Shown here piece after piece: positions 10,429-21,525 of a stretch of DNA of 64,000 nucleotides. The stretch spans positions 57,453,949 through 57,517,948 of the forward strand of contig OY987298.1 in assembly GCA_963920635.1 (NCBI GenBank), written 5' to 3'. This DNA is from Pseudeuparius sepicola. Its lineage: Eukaryota; Arthropoda; Insecta; Coleoptera; Anthribidae. The notes under the pieces were generated by a model. It searched no databases, was not told the DNA's origin, and worked only from the letters and a program-made list of their open reading frames with translations. The first letter of the stretch is position 1. Each line of letters opens with the position of its first letter. Both the position numbers and the translations under genes were made by a program.

Positions 10429-11108
10429 CCTTTGAACAGAAAAACCAAACTGCTGCTTCTTGTGCAGCCTACACAACAAATCTATTGATATTCAAATTTA
10501 CTAAAATATATGTAGACTGAAGGATTGCGCTTCTATAGGAAACAATTTCGCAATGTGTACGAAAAGTTAAATGGGCCTTTATCGGCCGGGTTTTGTCGTC
10601 ACTTTTGACGGGCGATTTCTCCGCGTCTGACGTTTGATGTTTACATCTCGCCAAGGCCTACTTATTGAAAAAATCGTACAATAATGTAGCCCATTATTGT
10701 ACGATTTCTGTGCTTTTATGACGATTTTGGGACACTTTAATGCCGATTTCAAGAAAATATTATTATTATACAAAGTATTTTGAACGTTTGAAAGACGGTA
10801 AGTATGATACTAATCTTTTGCGATATTATTTTATAAATTAATATTAAAAATAATGTATGCAAAATTTTAGTTTCAATTTATTACGAGTATACTCTTAATA
10901 AACACTATGAAAATTATGTTTCACAAAAGGTTCGATAAAAGGCGCTTATAGGACTTGACATTTGGTTTTATTGCACCTGTACTGGTACACACTCTGTAAA
11001 AGAAAAAAGTAAAAGAAAATGCAAAACAAGACAAACAATGATGTATTAAGTAAAGGTGGCCTTACGCGGCTGTCATTAGGTACATTTATCCTCAACTTAT
11101 TGTTTTAT

Positions 11109-11760
11109 TTAACTTCCTCTTTTTTTTCTATTTTCATCATTATCTGCATATTCTTGGTTTCCGGCAGGATTTCTTTTCTTTCTTGATTTAATTTGAGCTT
11201 GTTTCGATAATAAGTTTCTATAATTCATCCTTACAGTTGTCCTTACTTTACAAAAACTTTTTATAATATTTAACCCCATAGTGTTATCCTTCTTAAAAAT
11301 TTTAATAGACAAATTGTTCACAATGCCGGCTCCTTTTCTATAAGAATGACCATGGTGATCTTCAAAGTATCTGTTCCATTTTTTTATTTTTTGTAGCCAT
11401 TGTTTGGATGGTAAAATAAAAATAAATAATAAAAATAAGTTATACCTATGTATACCACAATAAAGTCGATATAAAGGTTAAACTCTTTTACCTAGCAGTT
11501 CACTCTGTAAATCTCTTTCATAGTCATTTTCCGTAAAATGACGAGAACAAATATGACTGTTATTAGGGTTGAAACTGTCCATTCTTTTACATCTTGCCAC
11601 CCATGCTCTCCTAATCGTTTGTGAAACCATATCTTTTGACTTGGGGAAGGTATGGAACATGATATTTTCGCCTGCTTTTTTTAAAGCGTAAGTTATATTA
11701 CAACTATTAAACAGCACACCTCGTTCCTGTCATAATGTATTCTAAATAAATAATAAAAAT
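11109..11760 (-). pseudogene. THAP-domain gene of P-like element 1 (two exons, damaged)
   Basis: Exon 1 (about 11760-11484, minus strand) opens with M-T-G-T-R-C-A-V and then hits stops, where the sister copy in P2 continues CAVYRCNNTYA. The rest of the domain is intact: IMFHTFPKSKD, RRAWVARCKRMDSF and HICSRHFTENDYERDL. It ends at a plausible donor (LLG followed by GTAAAAG). A second block, about 11402-11109, is open and encodes a basic segment with KQWLQKIKKWNRYFEDHHGH and KSRKKRN before a stop; whether it is spliced to exon 1 is unproven. THAP domains bind DNA through C2CH zinc coordination and are the DNA-binding part of P transposases. No RNase H-like catalytic region follows, so this would encode at most a DNA-binding or repressor-type protein, and the N-terminal stops argue for a pseudogene. 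Confidence 0.65.
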
Positions 11761-12153
11761 AAACTATAGGGTACAGTGTATTTAAAATGATAAAATATAA
11801 GTAGGTACCTACCTATTAAATAACCCAGTACCTACAAAAAAATCGAAGACAATGACGAGGAGATCTCGAATCTAACTTCTAACTTATAATGGCACAAAAC
11901 ATTCGATATTAGAGAGATAATTTGACAAAATATGTTAGTTCTTACGTTTTTAATACTAAGCAAGATGTACTAATTTAGTATAAATATTCAATAATAGATT
12001 GAAAACTAAAAACAGGTTACATAAAATAAAGAAAACACAGTCAAAACCCGCGTCAAAACCCGCACCGCTCATGTACAAATAACACCGTTAGTCTAGCGCT
12101 GACGTCACACCCATCTGCCGACTGGCGAACATTACGCTTATAGTGGAGTCAAC

Positions 12154-13436
12154 GTAGACGAAAAATGGTGTTAATTAGGAATTAATTAGGGAAGTCATGG
12201 ATTTGAATAAAACCTTTTGAAACACCTTCAAACATACTTTAATTTAAAAGTCCGCAGGTTGAAAAAGTGCGCTTTTTATATTTTAAATATAAAAAAAATC
12301 GATCTTTCACCGAAATTTCTCAAAAATCGTCTACAATTAATTGTAGAATCATTATTTTTCAATGAAAATGTATATTTTTATGTTTTTTGAGATGCTGATT
12401 ATGAATATGAAGTAAAAAAATGAAAAATAAAATGACGCCTAGTAAAAATAAAGTTGAATGCAAGAATAATGGAATTTTAAATTTTTAATTTTTTTTCCGA
12501 GATAATTTCATATCAATACGACAGGTAAGGTAAGTAAATTAGAAATACGTTTAAGGGAATAAAAAGTGAAAATCTAGCTATTTACGAAAAGCTCAAGCAG
12601 ATTTTTATTTATGTATTTCATGGCATGCTTGACCACGAAAATCTTTGAAAACAAATACCTACCTTCTTCTTTCAAATAACAGGTTAATATTTATTCTTTT
12701 GGCGATAACTCCGAAACTAATGAAGATATCACAATACCAAAGTATTTTTTGTTGTAAATGTAATCTACTTTTGATTATAACAGAATAAATGTAATTGAAT
12801 TTACAATTTCGGAGAAAATTGTAATAAAAGGGAAATTTTTCGAATTGCGCCCTCTAGCGGTGACCACGAAATTCGAAATGATCTTACTGGAATATCATTT
12901 GATAGAAGAAGGAAATCTCTCTTCAACAAGCCCAAATTCAATCAATTTGGTTAAACCAAATCGGAGTTAGCAGCATTTTTTCAAGTCAATTTTTATCCGC
13001 CCGTCTCACCTCTATTTGAAGAGCACAAGCAAAAAATCCTTAACGAAAATTGTTCAGTATTTGCTGAAGAGTGCAATAAAATTATTTTTCATCATTTTTT
13101 CAAATTTACTGTTGCGAATACGCCCCCTAGCGGCCTACCTACAAACTTAAATATAATTTCCAACGATTTTTCGTGACCATATTACTTAAGAAGATTTTTC
13201 CCCAAAGCTCCAGGACTATTAATTCCTGAGATATGGTACCTCTTCACCCTTAATAAAACACCCTGTATATAGCTTGAATTTTTCGGGGGGGATATATATA
13301 TATTTAAAAGCTGTGCCATTCGTCCCCACGTCAATATACAAGCTGTGCTCCAAGGGAACAGAAATGACATCTGCCGACTACCTGCCGACTAAAACACGCC
13401 TCACAAACACACGCACATACAAACGCATGTTCTCAG
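12154..13436. other. Left flank of the TTA element, no gene
   Basis: AT-rich non-coding DNA. Two passages share the motif GCGCCCTCTAGCGG/CGCCCCCTAGCGG near 12846 and 13119, and a CACCCTGTATAT block lies at about 13259. I see no coding sequence. Confidence 0.4.
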
Positions 13437-14205
13437 TAGAGGCCCTGTATGACACGAAAAGTGACAGTTATTCCTTTTAACAGAGGTTGGACAACGATCG
13501 GATGTCTCTCTCTGGCGAGGGTCTTATTTTCCCTATAAAATTCATTTTGTGCAACAGACATATATTTTTTCGCTCTTTCTAACATTCCCCTAGCAGCACG
13601 ATGAATCAAAATTGGATTTTAAGGTTAAGCTAACGACAGTTAACTGCCATAAGCGTAGGTAGATGAGGGCACAGTTTAAAATGTATAAAAATATAGATAA
13701 AACCAATAAATAGGTAAATAGGTTAGGTAGTACTATGTTATTTGCAAAGCTTCACTAATAATAATTATTGAAGGTTGAATGGAAAAGTGAAGAAACATAT
13801 AATTTGTTCCAAGAAAATAGAAATTTTAGGATATCAGGATAAACACATTTATTAAATTTTTGTAGAAGGGTGGTATATGTAGATAGATATGTACATAAAA
13901 TTAAACAAGGCTCTAGCATACCAACTAATCAAACTTTCGAATATTTCTTCAATAGGAATCATAGCTGCAATAATAATTATTATTCCGTTCATTTAAAAAT
14001 AAATAAGGTCTTTTAAATGGTTTTACTGTATGGTTTCGTTTCTTCAAACTCTCTTCTTATACCTACCATCATAATTTTAAGACAATTAATACTGAAATTT
14101 GTACGGAACAAAAAGTTGGAAAGTTTGTTTTGGTAATATGAATCAACCAACAATAATAGGAATTAGGCTGAATAAAAAAATGAGTACCTAGGTATTTAAT
14201 ATCGA

Positions 14206-14617
14206 TGTTATATCCGACCTCAAGCATCACCTTGATCATAACCTTGTTTTTACCCTTGATTCTGTTTACTGTTGGATATTATGTTCTCATTCTCTATTGT
14301 TCAAGATGCTTACTACAAAGATATCATTTTTCATTGTATATTGTTCTAGAATGATTACTAGAACATATCATATTCCTTTTGAGTATTGTTAAAACTTGCT
14401 TACTGCAAGAATTGCAGAATTTGATCTTCCCTTTGTCTTTATATTCTTTTCCCATGAGAACCACAACACCTCAGCATAACAGATCTGTATAAATAGGACC
14501 TAGTAAAGTAAGAGTGTTAATTCTAGTCTTGTCTGTAGTCTAAGCCGAAACTCTGTAACTCGCGTTACTCAAATAAAAGTTTTTTAAAAAGTCTTCGTCT
14601 TCACGTCGCCCGTAACA
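14206..14617 (+). repeat. 5' LTR of the errantivirus-like element
   Basis: This 412-bp repeat starts TGTTATATCC and ends CGCCCGTAACA. It has a TATA-like box TATAAATAGG at 14488 and an AATAAA polyadenylation signal near 14574 (in CTCAAATAAAAG). Its partner is at 34630-35041. Confidence 0.95.
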
Positions 14618-14640
14618 ATTTGGTGTCAGAAGTGAGATCC
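14618..14640 (+). promoter_or_regulatory. Primer-binding site
   Basis: ATT followed by TGGTGTCAGAAGTGAGATCC directly after the LTR end. This is the expected position and TGG start for tRNA priming of minus-strand DNA synthesis. The tRNA was not identified. Confidence 0.75.
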
Positions 14641-14644
14641 TCGA

Positions 14645-14790
14645 TAAAAGGGTCTTCAACGAGGGAGATCCGGAGGCACTTAGAAGGACAGTCTCCTCGG
14701 GGGTCACCACACCACTACGATTGGAGCCAGCTGAAAAGGGTCTTCGACAGGAAGATCCGGAGGCACTAAGAAGGACAGTCTCCTGAGGCC
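14645..14790 (+). repeat. Duplicated block in the retroelement leader
   Basis: Two imperfect direct copies, about 100 bases apart, share the frame AAAAGGGTCTTC ... GATCCGGAGGCACT ... AGAAGGACAGTCTCCT (14646-14698 and 14744-14786). They lie between the primer site and gag, where packaging and dimerisation signals sit in retroelements; that function is inferred. Confidence 0.7.
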
Positions 14791-14957
14791 AGCATCCAGC
14801 AACAACAGCAGCATCAACGACATCCAGCGAGCATGAAGTTACTTCTATTGTAAGTGAAAAACTTGAAGTGAATTTTATTTGTGATTTTTTTTTGAACTTT
14901 CTACGTTGCTATTATTGAACTTTCTACGTTATAACGATATTACCTTTTCATTTCAAC

Positions 14958-16154
14958 ATGCCGAATAACGAAGCTATAAACTCTAATGTAAACAATGAAG
15001 CAAACGCTTCAAATAACGACGAAGTACCATTTAAATTAAGCGAAATATTTTCTATCATCCCTGAATACGATGGGGATCAAATCAATTTAAATACTTTTAT
15101 CATTGCATGTGATAGGGCCATGCAAATGACTGTTGGCGACCAAGCCATTTTACTTGTTATAAAAATTAAAAATCAATTAAAGGGACGTGCAGCCCAACTC
15201 ATTAATTCAAGAGATTTGAGTACCTGGGGCGAAATCAAACAATTACTTAACGTTCATTTCGGAGATCCTCGCGATCTAACTTCACTAATTCAAGATTTAC
15301 AAAGAATGTGTCAATCCCAAAATGAAAATGCTTTGACTTTTGTAGGCAGAGTTCAAACTCACTGCTCGAAAATGTATGCCGCAATAGGAAAACAAGGCCT
15401 TCTCACTAGGGAACAAAAAGAATCGCAAGCTACATTAATCGATAGCATGTGTTTAAATACAGTTTTGACAGGTTTAGAACCAAGAATAGGGCAACTAATT
15501 CGTGCTAGCAATCCACCCAACATGATGGATGCTATAGCTTTAATTAAGAGAGAATTGCAACTTTCTTATTTTGAAAATCAAAAATTTCAGAGGCAAAATC
15601 GTGTACCAGTCTTCAATAATAATATCAAAAGAACCAGTAATAATTTTCCAAAATTTTGTAATTATTGCAAAAGAAATGGACATACTATCAATGAATGTCG
15701 AACTAAAAATCAAAATAGTTATTACAGAAATGGTCCAAATCCTTCTAGCTACTCTAACAATTCCCAAAATAACTCCCAAAGAAATAATTTCTCCCAAAAT
15801 AGGTTCCATCAAAGACCATCTTTTCCTCAGCAAAATAATTTTCAAACTCCTTCTTTCCAACCTAGGAATCACCCTCAAAACTTCCAACCAAGAAATCAAC
15901 CTCCTAGAAATTTTTCTAATAATATTCCTAGAAACAATTTCCCAAAAACTTTTAATAATAATTCAGGTTTCCAGCCTTCTAATCAAAATTTTACTCCTAG
16001 AGTCCCAAATTCAAATCCAAATAACCAAAATAGAACTCCCCAACAACATTATCTGGGCCAAAGCGAAAATTTTCAATTAACAGCCTCGGACCAGAATCCT
16101 ATTCCCAACTTCAAGAATCTTGGTATGACCAATACGGACCAAACGTTTGCATAA
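14958..16154 (+). CDS. Gag of the errantivirus-like element
   Basis: This intact 398-residue frame begins at an ATG about 340 bases past the LTR. Residues about 25-200 form a capsid-like domain (IIPEYDGDQINLNTFI, LKGRAAQLINSRDLSTW, FGDPRDLTSLIQDL). A single CCHC zinc knuckle, CNYCKRNGHTINEC, lies at 234-247. The remaining 150 residues are low-complexity Asn/Pro/Gln/Phe-rich (repeats of NNF, PRN, QNF) and probably disordered. The protease-pol frame opens before the gag stop in the -1 frame, so expression by -1 frameshifting is likely. Confidence 0.92.
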   Translation: MPNNEAINSNVNNEANASNNDEVPFKLSEIFSIIPEYDGDQINLNTFIIACDRAMQMTVGDQAILLVIKIKNQLKGRAAQLINSRDLSTWGEIKQLLNVHFGDPRDLTSLIQDLQRMCQSQNENALTFVGRVQTHCSKMYAAIGKQGLLTREQKESQATLIDSMCLNTVLTGLEPRIGQLIRASNPPNMMDAIALIKRELQLSYFENQKFQRQNRVPVFNNNIKRTSNNFPKFCNYCKRNGHTINECRTKNQNSYYRNGPNPSSYSNNSQNNSQRNNFSQNRFHQRPSFPQQNNFQTPSFQPRNHPQNFQPRNQPPRNFSNNIPRNNFPKTFNNNSGFQPSNQNFTPRVPNSNPNNQNRTPQQHYLGQSENFQLTASDQNPIPNFKNLGMTNTDQTFA

Positions 16155-18202
16155 ATACCGTTGACAATAGCAATCTATATTATATTAAAGATAATACCGA
16201 TAAGTACAAAATTTTAATTGACACAGGAGCTGGTATTTCAATTTTCAAACCAGAGACGGTTCAGCAATTTTTAAATCGATGTCCAGAAAATTTTCAAATT
16301 AAAGGTATTTCTGGCCAATCAATTCCTATTACTGAAGCGGTATTTGTTTCTTTTACGGGTCCTCTTTCTCCCCATAAAGTTTATATTTGCGATCTAGATA
16401 TAGGATTTGACGGAATTTTAGGCGCTGACTTTCTAGAAAGGTACGGTGCAATAGTAGATTTTAGGAATAAACAATTAATTACGTACTATAAGGTACACGA
16501 ATTACTCAAAGACGGAGATGAATTAAACGAGTTAACGAATAATAATGATAATAATAATCGAGTTGTTTATAAAAGACAAGTTAATGTTGACGAAAGATAC
16601 GATAGCCTTCATATAAACGCTTATGAACGAAATAATAATAATAATAACGATTACACGGAAAATATAAATAATTTTGAAAGCGAAAATACGAGTTATAATA
16701 TAAATCAGGTTACGATAGAACCGCGTTGCGAAAAAATATGCAAATTTCATACGAATAAGTATACGAATAAAGAAATGATTTTATGCGCACAACGAGTAGA
16801 AAAGGTATACGTGCCAAATGCTATAGTAAAAATAAACGAAGACGGTAATTTTTATACGACGATATTAAACGCTAATGCCATAACAAAGGATATTTGTTTC
16901 GAAGAATTTGAATTTGAGCCTTACATTAAAGAAACGAACGCTAGTGCTAATATTATTTGTAATTTTAATAAAACGAAAAGCAGAGTAGAAAAAGAATTAA
17001 TTACTAATTTATGTTTGAATTTTGAAGATATATTTTACTTTGACGGAGATTTCCTAAGTTTCACTAATGAAATAAAACATACTATCGATACAGGCGACGC
17101 TAAGCCAATTTTTACTAAATCTTATCGATATCCACAAGTTCACAAGGAAGAAGTAAAAACACAAATTAATAAAATGCTTTCTCAAGGAATAATTAGACCT
17201 TCTGTTTCACCATGGTCGTCCCCAGTATGGGTCGTTCCAAAAAAATTAGACGCTTCAGGTAAACAAAAATGGAGAATCGTAATTGATTATCGGAAATTAA
17301 ATGAATTAACAGTTAATGACAGGTATCCACTGCCTAATATTTCAGATATATTAGATCAGTTGGGTAATTGCCATTATTTTACTACTTTAGATTTGGCTTC
17401 TGGTTTTCAACAAATTGAAATGAATCCAGAAGACATTTCGAAAACTGCTTTTTCCGTTGAAAATGGACATTTCGAATATTTACGTATGCCCTTTGGCCTT
17501 CGTAATGCGCCCTCAACCTTTCAGAGGGTTATGGATAATATACTAATGGGGATACAAAACGAAAGGTGCTTAGTTTACATGGACGACATTATTATTTATT
17601 CTTCCACAATTAATGAGCATATCTCTCGTATTACTGAAGTTTTTCAAAGATTAAGAAATTCAAATCTAAAAATACAGCCAGATAAGTGTGAATTCTTACG
17701 AAAAGAAGTAATTTATTTAGGACATGTTATTACACCTGAAGGGGTTAAACCAAATCCACAAAAAGTACAAGCTGTTATCGATTTTCCTCAACCTGCCAAT
17801 ACTAAACAAATTAAACAATTTTTGGGTCTTACTGGTTACTACAGGAAGTTTATTCCAAACTTCGCAAAAATGACAAAGCCTTTAACTCGACTTTTAAGAA
17901 AAGACGTACCATTTATTTTTGATAAAGATTGTCGTGAATCTTTCGAACAACTTAAAAATGCATTAATAACTTCACCAATTCTAATATATCCTGATTTTGA
18001 AAAAGAATTTGTTTTAACTACAGATGCAAGCGCTTTTGCTGTAGGCGCGGTACTTTCGCAAGGACCTGTTGGAAATGATCTTCCCATAGCATACTTTTCA
18101 AGAACCTTAAGTCCAGCAGAAATGAAATATAGCGTTATAGAGAAAGAACTTTTGGCAATAATTGCTGCCGTAAAAAACTATAGACCTTATCTTTTCGGAT
18201 GA
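16100..18202 (+). pseudogene. Protease and reverse transcriptase, ended by a stop codon
   Basis: The frame is open from inside the gag tail (-1 relative to gag) to TGA at 18200-18202. Protease comes first, with ILIDTGAGISIF at about 16211 and GILGADFLERYG near 16420. A charged Asn-rich linker follows (about 16500-16760), then reverse transcriptase: SPWSSPVWVVPKK, LDLASGFQQIEM, MPFGLRNAPSTF and the catalytic box YMDD at about 17576-17587, all conserved. The early RNase H segment TTDASAFAVGAVL is also present. The stop falls inside RNase H just before the conserved LVTDHRPLTW stretch, in the same frame as what follows, so it is a single nonsense change. Protein before the stop looks under normal constraint, which suggests recent decay. 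Confidence 0.9.
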
Positions 18203-18211
18203 AAGTTCTTA

Positions 18212-19366
18212 TTGGTTACAGATCATAGACCTTTAACCTGGCTTTTCTCAATAAAAGATCCCGGTAGTCGTTTAGCACGTTGGCGACTTAAATTAGAAGA
18301 ATATAATTATCAAATAATTTATAAACCTGGAAAAATTAATCGAAATGCCGACGCTTTATCTCGAATCAAAATCAATCATATAAAAGAAGCTGTTTCCTTT
18401 CATACTTCCCTAGATGAACCATCTACTTCCCATGATAATCCTCAAGACATTGACCCGCCTATTGACAATAATGAGACTGACGAAATTGCTATAATCTGTA
18501 ATGAATTTGACAGATTTTTTGATCTATACAAGACGACTTCAATGATCGATTATTCTAAAATCCAATATACAAATAATCAACTTTTAGACAAAACACACAA
18601 GGATATTGTACTAATTTTTCAACAAGACAAATTAACAGACCTTCACGAAAAAGTTATTGATGATTTACTTGAGCTAAATCCTAATTTTAACTATAATAAA
18701 GCAAATGTTCTTTCCAGTCAAACCGTAGCTAAAAGAAAATATTATATAATTCCTGTTCCTTTTAATTTTGAAACCGCAATACAAGTACTCTTCATATCTC
18801 TTTATTACAGTAAAGATATATTCGAAGAAAATAAAACTTATTACATTGAAAACAATCCAGATTTTACAATTTTAGAAATGTTTAATTTTTTGTTCTCAGA
18901 TAAAAATTTCCAACTAACAATTTGTCAGAACATTGTGACTATACCAGACGAAGACCAAATACCTATAATAATAGATCAATTTCATTCAGGCAAGACAAAC
19001 TTACATCGAGGAATAAACGAAACAATTAGACGCATCAAACAAAAATATAATTGGACAGGACTAACTAAAGACGTCGAAACATTTATTCGGCAGTGCGAAA
19101 TCTGCCAAAAGACAAAAATTTGTAGACAAAACTTGGACAGTCCCTTAGTTATTACCGAAACTCCTAAAACTCCTTTCGAAAGAATAAATATTGACATCCT
19201 AGAAATCCCAGTGAAAAATAATATCCTTACCATAAGAGACGAACTGACAAAATTTACCCAGGCTTATGCACTTCCTAATAAAACAGCGAGATCTGTAGTA
19301 GACGCTCTTTTACTCTATTTTCAACATTTTGGAACTCCTTTAAGAATCCATTGCGATGATGAATAA
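18212..19366 (+). pseudogene. RNase H end and integrase N-terminal half
   Basis: It continues the same frame after the TGA. It holds the end of RNase H (LVTDHRPLTWLF, NRNADALSRI), a spacer of about 200 residues, and the integrase HHCC zinc region with CEICQKTK at about 19100. The first catalytic aspartate is in INIDILEI and the second in the block IHCDD at the very end. A +1 frameshift at about 19356-19366 ends this frame in TAA, and the rest of integrase continues in the next frame. Confidence 0.88.
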
Positions 19367-20498
19367 TCAATTAATGAAAGATCTTTGTAAATTATACAAT
19401 ATAAAATTAACTTTCTCTAGTGTTAGTCATCCGCAATCAAATGGCTCCTTAGAAAGATTTCATGCCACCTTAACTGAAATGATACGCGCGTGTAGTACAG
19501 AAAATCCTAACGAACACCCATTTCAAATGCTCCCTTACGCTTGTATAGCATATAACAATTCTATAAATAAAACACACGGCTTTACTCCTTACGAATTGCT
19601 ATTCGGTCACACCTCGTCTCGACCTCCAGAAGTTTTGTATAATCAGCAAGAATTAATCTCTAAGTACGTTCGCGATTTAAACAATAAAATAAAGCATTAT
19701 TATGAAGTGGCAAGAAAGCGTACGGATATGCGCAAACAAAAGGCGAAACAGCGATTTGATACACACGTTTCGGAGCAGCGACAATTTCGCGTAGGAGAAA
19801 AGGTTTATGTCAAGGAGTCCCAAATAAAAAATAAACTAGCTAACAAATTTAATGGACCCTATAAAATTAAAGAAATTTATACGAATTCAGCTTTGCTACA
19901 TAACCCAATTACTAACCAAACTACAAAAATGAATTTTGATATGCTAAAGAAATGTCACGAATTACAGGAAGAAGAACTAACGGTTAAAGAATTCTTTTAT
20001 ACTCTAGATCGAAAAATCCCTATTGAAAATAATAACGTTTCCATTGAACTGGGCAATTTATTTGATGCCCCTGAAAATATTTCATTAGCTCACTGTGTAT
20101 CTAAAGATTTAGAAATGAATGCAGGAATTGCAAAAGAATTTAAGAATAAATTTGGACACGTAGATGAACTAAAAAATCAAAATAAGTCAATTGGTGAAAT
20201 AGCAGTACTTCAACTTCCGACAAGAAATATTTATTATTTAATAACTAAAGAATTTTTCTATTATAAACCAACTTATGCTAATTTATTTAATTGCTTAAAG
20301 GAATTACGAACAATTTGTCTCGAGAGCACTGATGAAAAAGATAAAATTATAGCTATACCCAAGTTAGCTTGTGGATTAGACAAATTAGATTGGGATACAG
20401 TTCTCCCTATGATCAAATATATTTTCAAAAATACTGATATTAAAATAATTTGTTATATCGAACCGTTGATTGAAGAAGGGGAAGATATCCTCCCTTAG
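19356..20498 (+). CDS. Integrase C-terminal half fused to a TARG1-like macro domain
   Basis: This 380-residue open stretch begins just after the integrase frameshift. Residues 20-110 are the end of the integrase core, with the third catalytic residue in HPQSNGSLERFHATL. Residues about 146-190 are the C-terminal GPY/F-type domain (RVGEKVYV, NKFNGPYKIKEI). After a short linker, residues about 226-368 form a macro domain of the OARD1/TARG1 type: SIELGNLFD, SLAHCVSKDLEMNAGIAKEF, GEIAVLQL, NIYYLITKEF, KPTYANLF, IAIPKLACGLDKLDW and DIKIICY, all in family order. Known TARG1 enzymes remove ADP-ribose from glutamate/aspartate side chains using a lysine after YYLIT and an aspartate after GCGL. Both are present here (K298, D342). 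The domain is in frame with integrase and ends 12 residues before the stop, so the fusion is not an artefact of joining frames. I infer an ADP-ribosyl-glycohydrolase carried by the retroelement. Confidence 0.9.
   Translation: MMNNQLMKDLCKLYNIKLTFSSVSHPQSNGSLERFHATLTEMIRACSTENPNEHPFQMLPYACIAYNNSINKTHGFTPYELLFGHTSSRPPEVLYNQQELISKYVRDLNNKIKHYYEVARKRTDMRKQKAKQRFDTHVSEQRQFRVGEKVYVKESQIKNKLANKFNGPYKIKEIYTNSALLHNPITNQTTKMNFDMLKKCHELQEEELTVKEFFYTLDRKIPIENNNVSIELGNLFDAPENISLAHCVSKDLEMNAGIAKEFKNKFGHVDELKNQNKSIGEIAVLQLPTRNIYYLITKEFFYYKPTYANLFNCLKELRTICLESTDEKDKIIAIPKLACGLDKLDWDTVLPMIKYIFKNTDIKIICYIEPLIEEGEDILP
20031..20459 (+). other. Macro domain (ADP-ribosyl-glycohydrolase, TARG1/OARD1-like) region
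   Basis: The predicted catalytic lysine codon is at 20247-20249 and the catalytic aspartate codon at 20379-20381. The ADP-ribose-binding loop region is SLAHCVSKDLEMNAGIA (the family has SLAHC.S.D..M.AGIA). Base composition and codon use are as AT-rich as the rest of pol, so if the domain came from a host gene the capture is old enough to have equilibrated. Confidence 0.88.
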
Positions 20499-21116
20499 GG
20501 TGGCATGCGAATATGATCCTTATGGTCTGTCTGTCACATTCCCACTTGTTACTAAATGTTTCTGTCTCGTTCTCTTACATTTCACCGACACGCGTCCGTA
20601 CGGTGGCGCCAAATTCCGAAACCACCATTCGAGTCGGTCGATGGAGAAAGGAATCTTCAATCAACGGTTCGGGCAAAAGGTCACTCCATCGACGACGGAA
20701 GAGCGCAGAAAACTACGCGGTCAGCGCACCGCCACCTATGGACAAGGCCATACAACTACTGTCGTCCGACGCGACGACGTCCAGCTGTTTTTGTTTTTGA
20801 TCTGTATCTGTTCCTCGTTTTCCTCGTTTACTTATTTTTATTTCCACTTATATTATCGTTACTGGGTAATCTGTGATTGTTATTACGTGTATTTGGTGGA
20901 TACAGTAGTGTGCAGAGGACCAGTGGTGTTCTAGTCCGATAATTAGTGTGTGCCTATCAAAAACATTTCATGTTTGAGCCATCAGATAAAGGATACCTAA
21001 ATACGAAGGTTAGGAAGTGAAAGTGTGTTTTGTTGTATACAGAGACTTGCCATCAAGGCAAGTCTCTCATTGTATGTATAATATCAAAATGGGTGTTTTC
21101 TTGTGTTTTCTCAGCC

Positions 21117-21455
21117 ATGCCCGAGAAGTGTTGTGTCCCAAATTCGTCGATGAAGGAACGAATTAATCGACGCCCAAATTGCCTAACCTAACCGAGCCAA
21201 AGCCAAAAGTGTCCGTTTTTGCCTTTCCTAAGGATCCGGTTTTGAGCGCAAAATGGGTGCAGGCCATAAAAAGGGCTGACTTTGTAGTCAAGAAACATTC
21301 TAAGGTAAGTTACATGTTACATTTTTATATATTTTTCATAAAGCTTTGGGTTATTGTAGGTCTGTGAACAACACTTTTAACACAAGACATTGAAAGGGAG
21401 ACTACGTGTGTTCGTCGATGGTCCTCAATCAACGGTGTGTTGTAGAATCGACTGG
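21117..21455 (+). pseudogene. Decayed THAP-domain gene fragment with an intron
   Basis: The first block starts MPEKCCVPNSSM, then loses frame and resumes as VSVFAFPKDPVLSAKWVQAI and VVKKHSK. A donor GTAAGT follows at about 21304. After about 55 bases an acceptor TTGTAG leads into VCEQHF, completing the C-x2-H half, and DIERETTCV follows in yet another frame. This is the exon-intron layout of THAP genes, with at least three frame breaks. No catalytic domain follows because a MITE begins at 21526. Confidence 0.65.
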
Positions 21456-21525
21456 TGAAACTTTACGTGCACCCAGGGTTGCCACCCGTCCCGTATTTCA
21501 AGGGACAGTCCTGTATTTAAGTAAA

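Noticed and set aside
20470..20934. 154-codon frame after the macro-domain frame
   Set aside because: Overlaps the pol stop and runs into low-complexity, Phe/Tyr-rich sequence. It has no recognisable domain and is not the env start.
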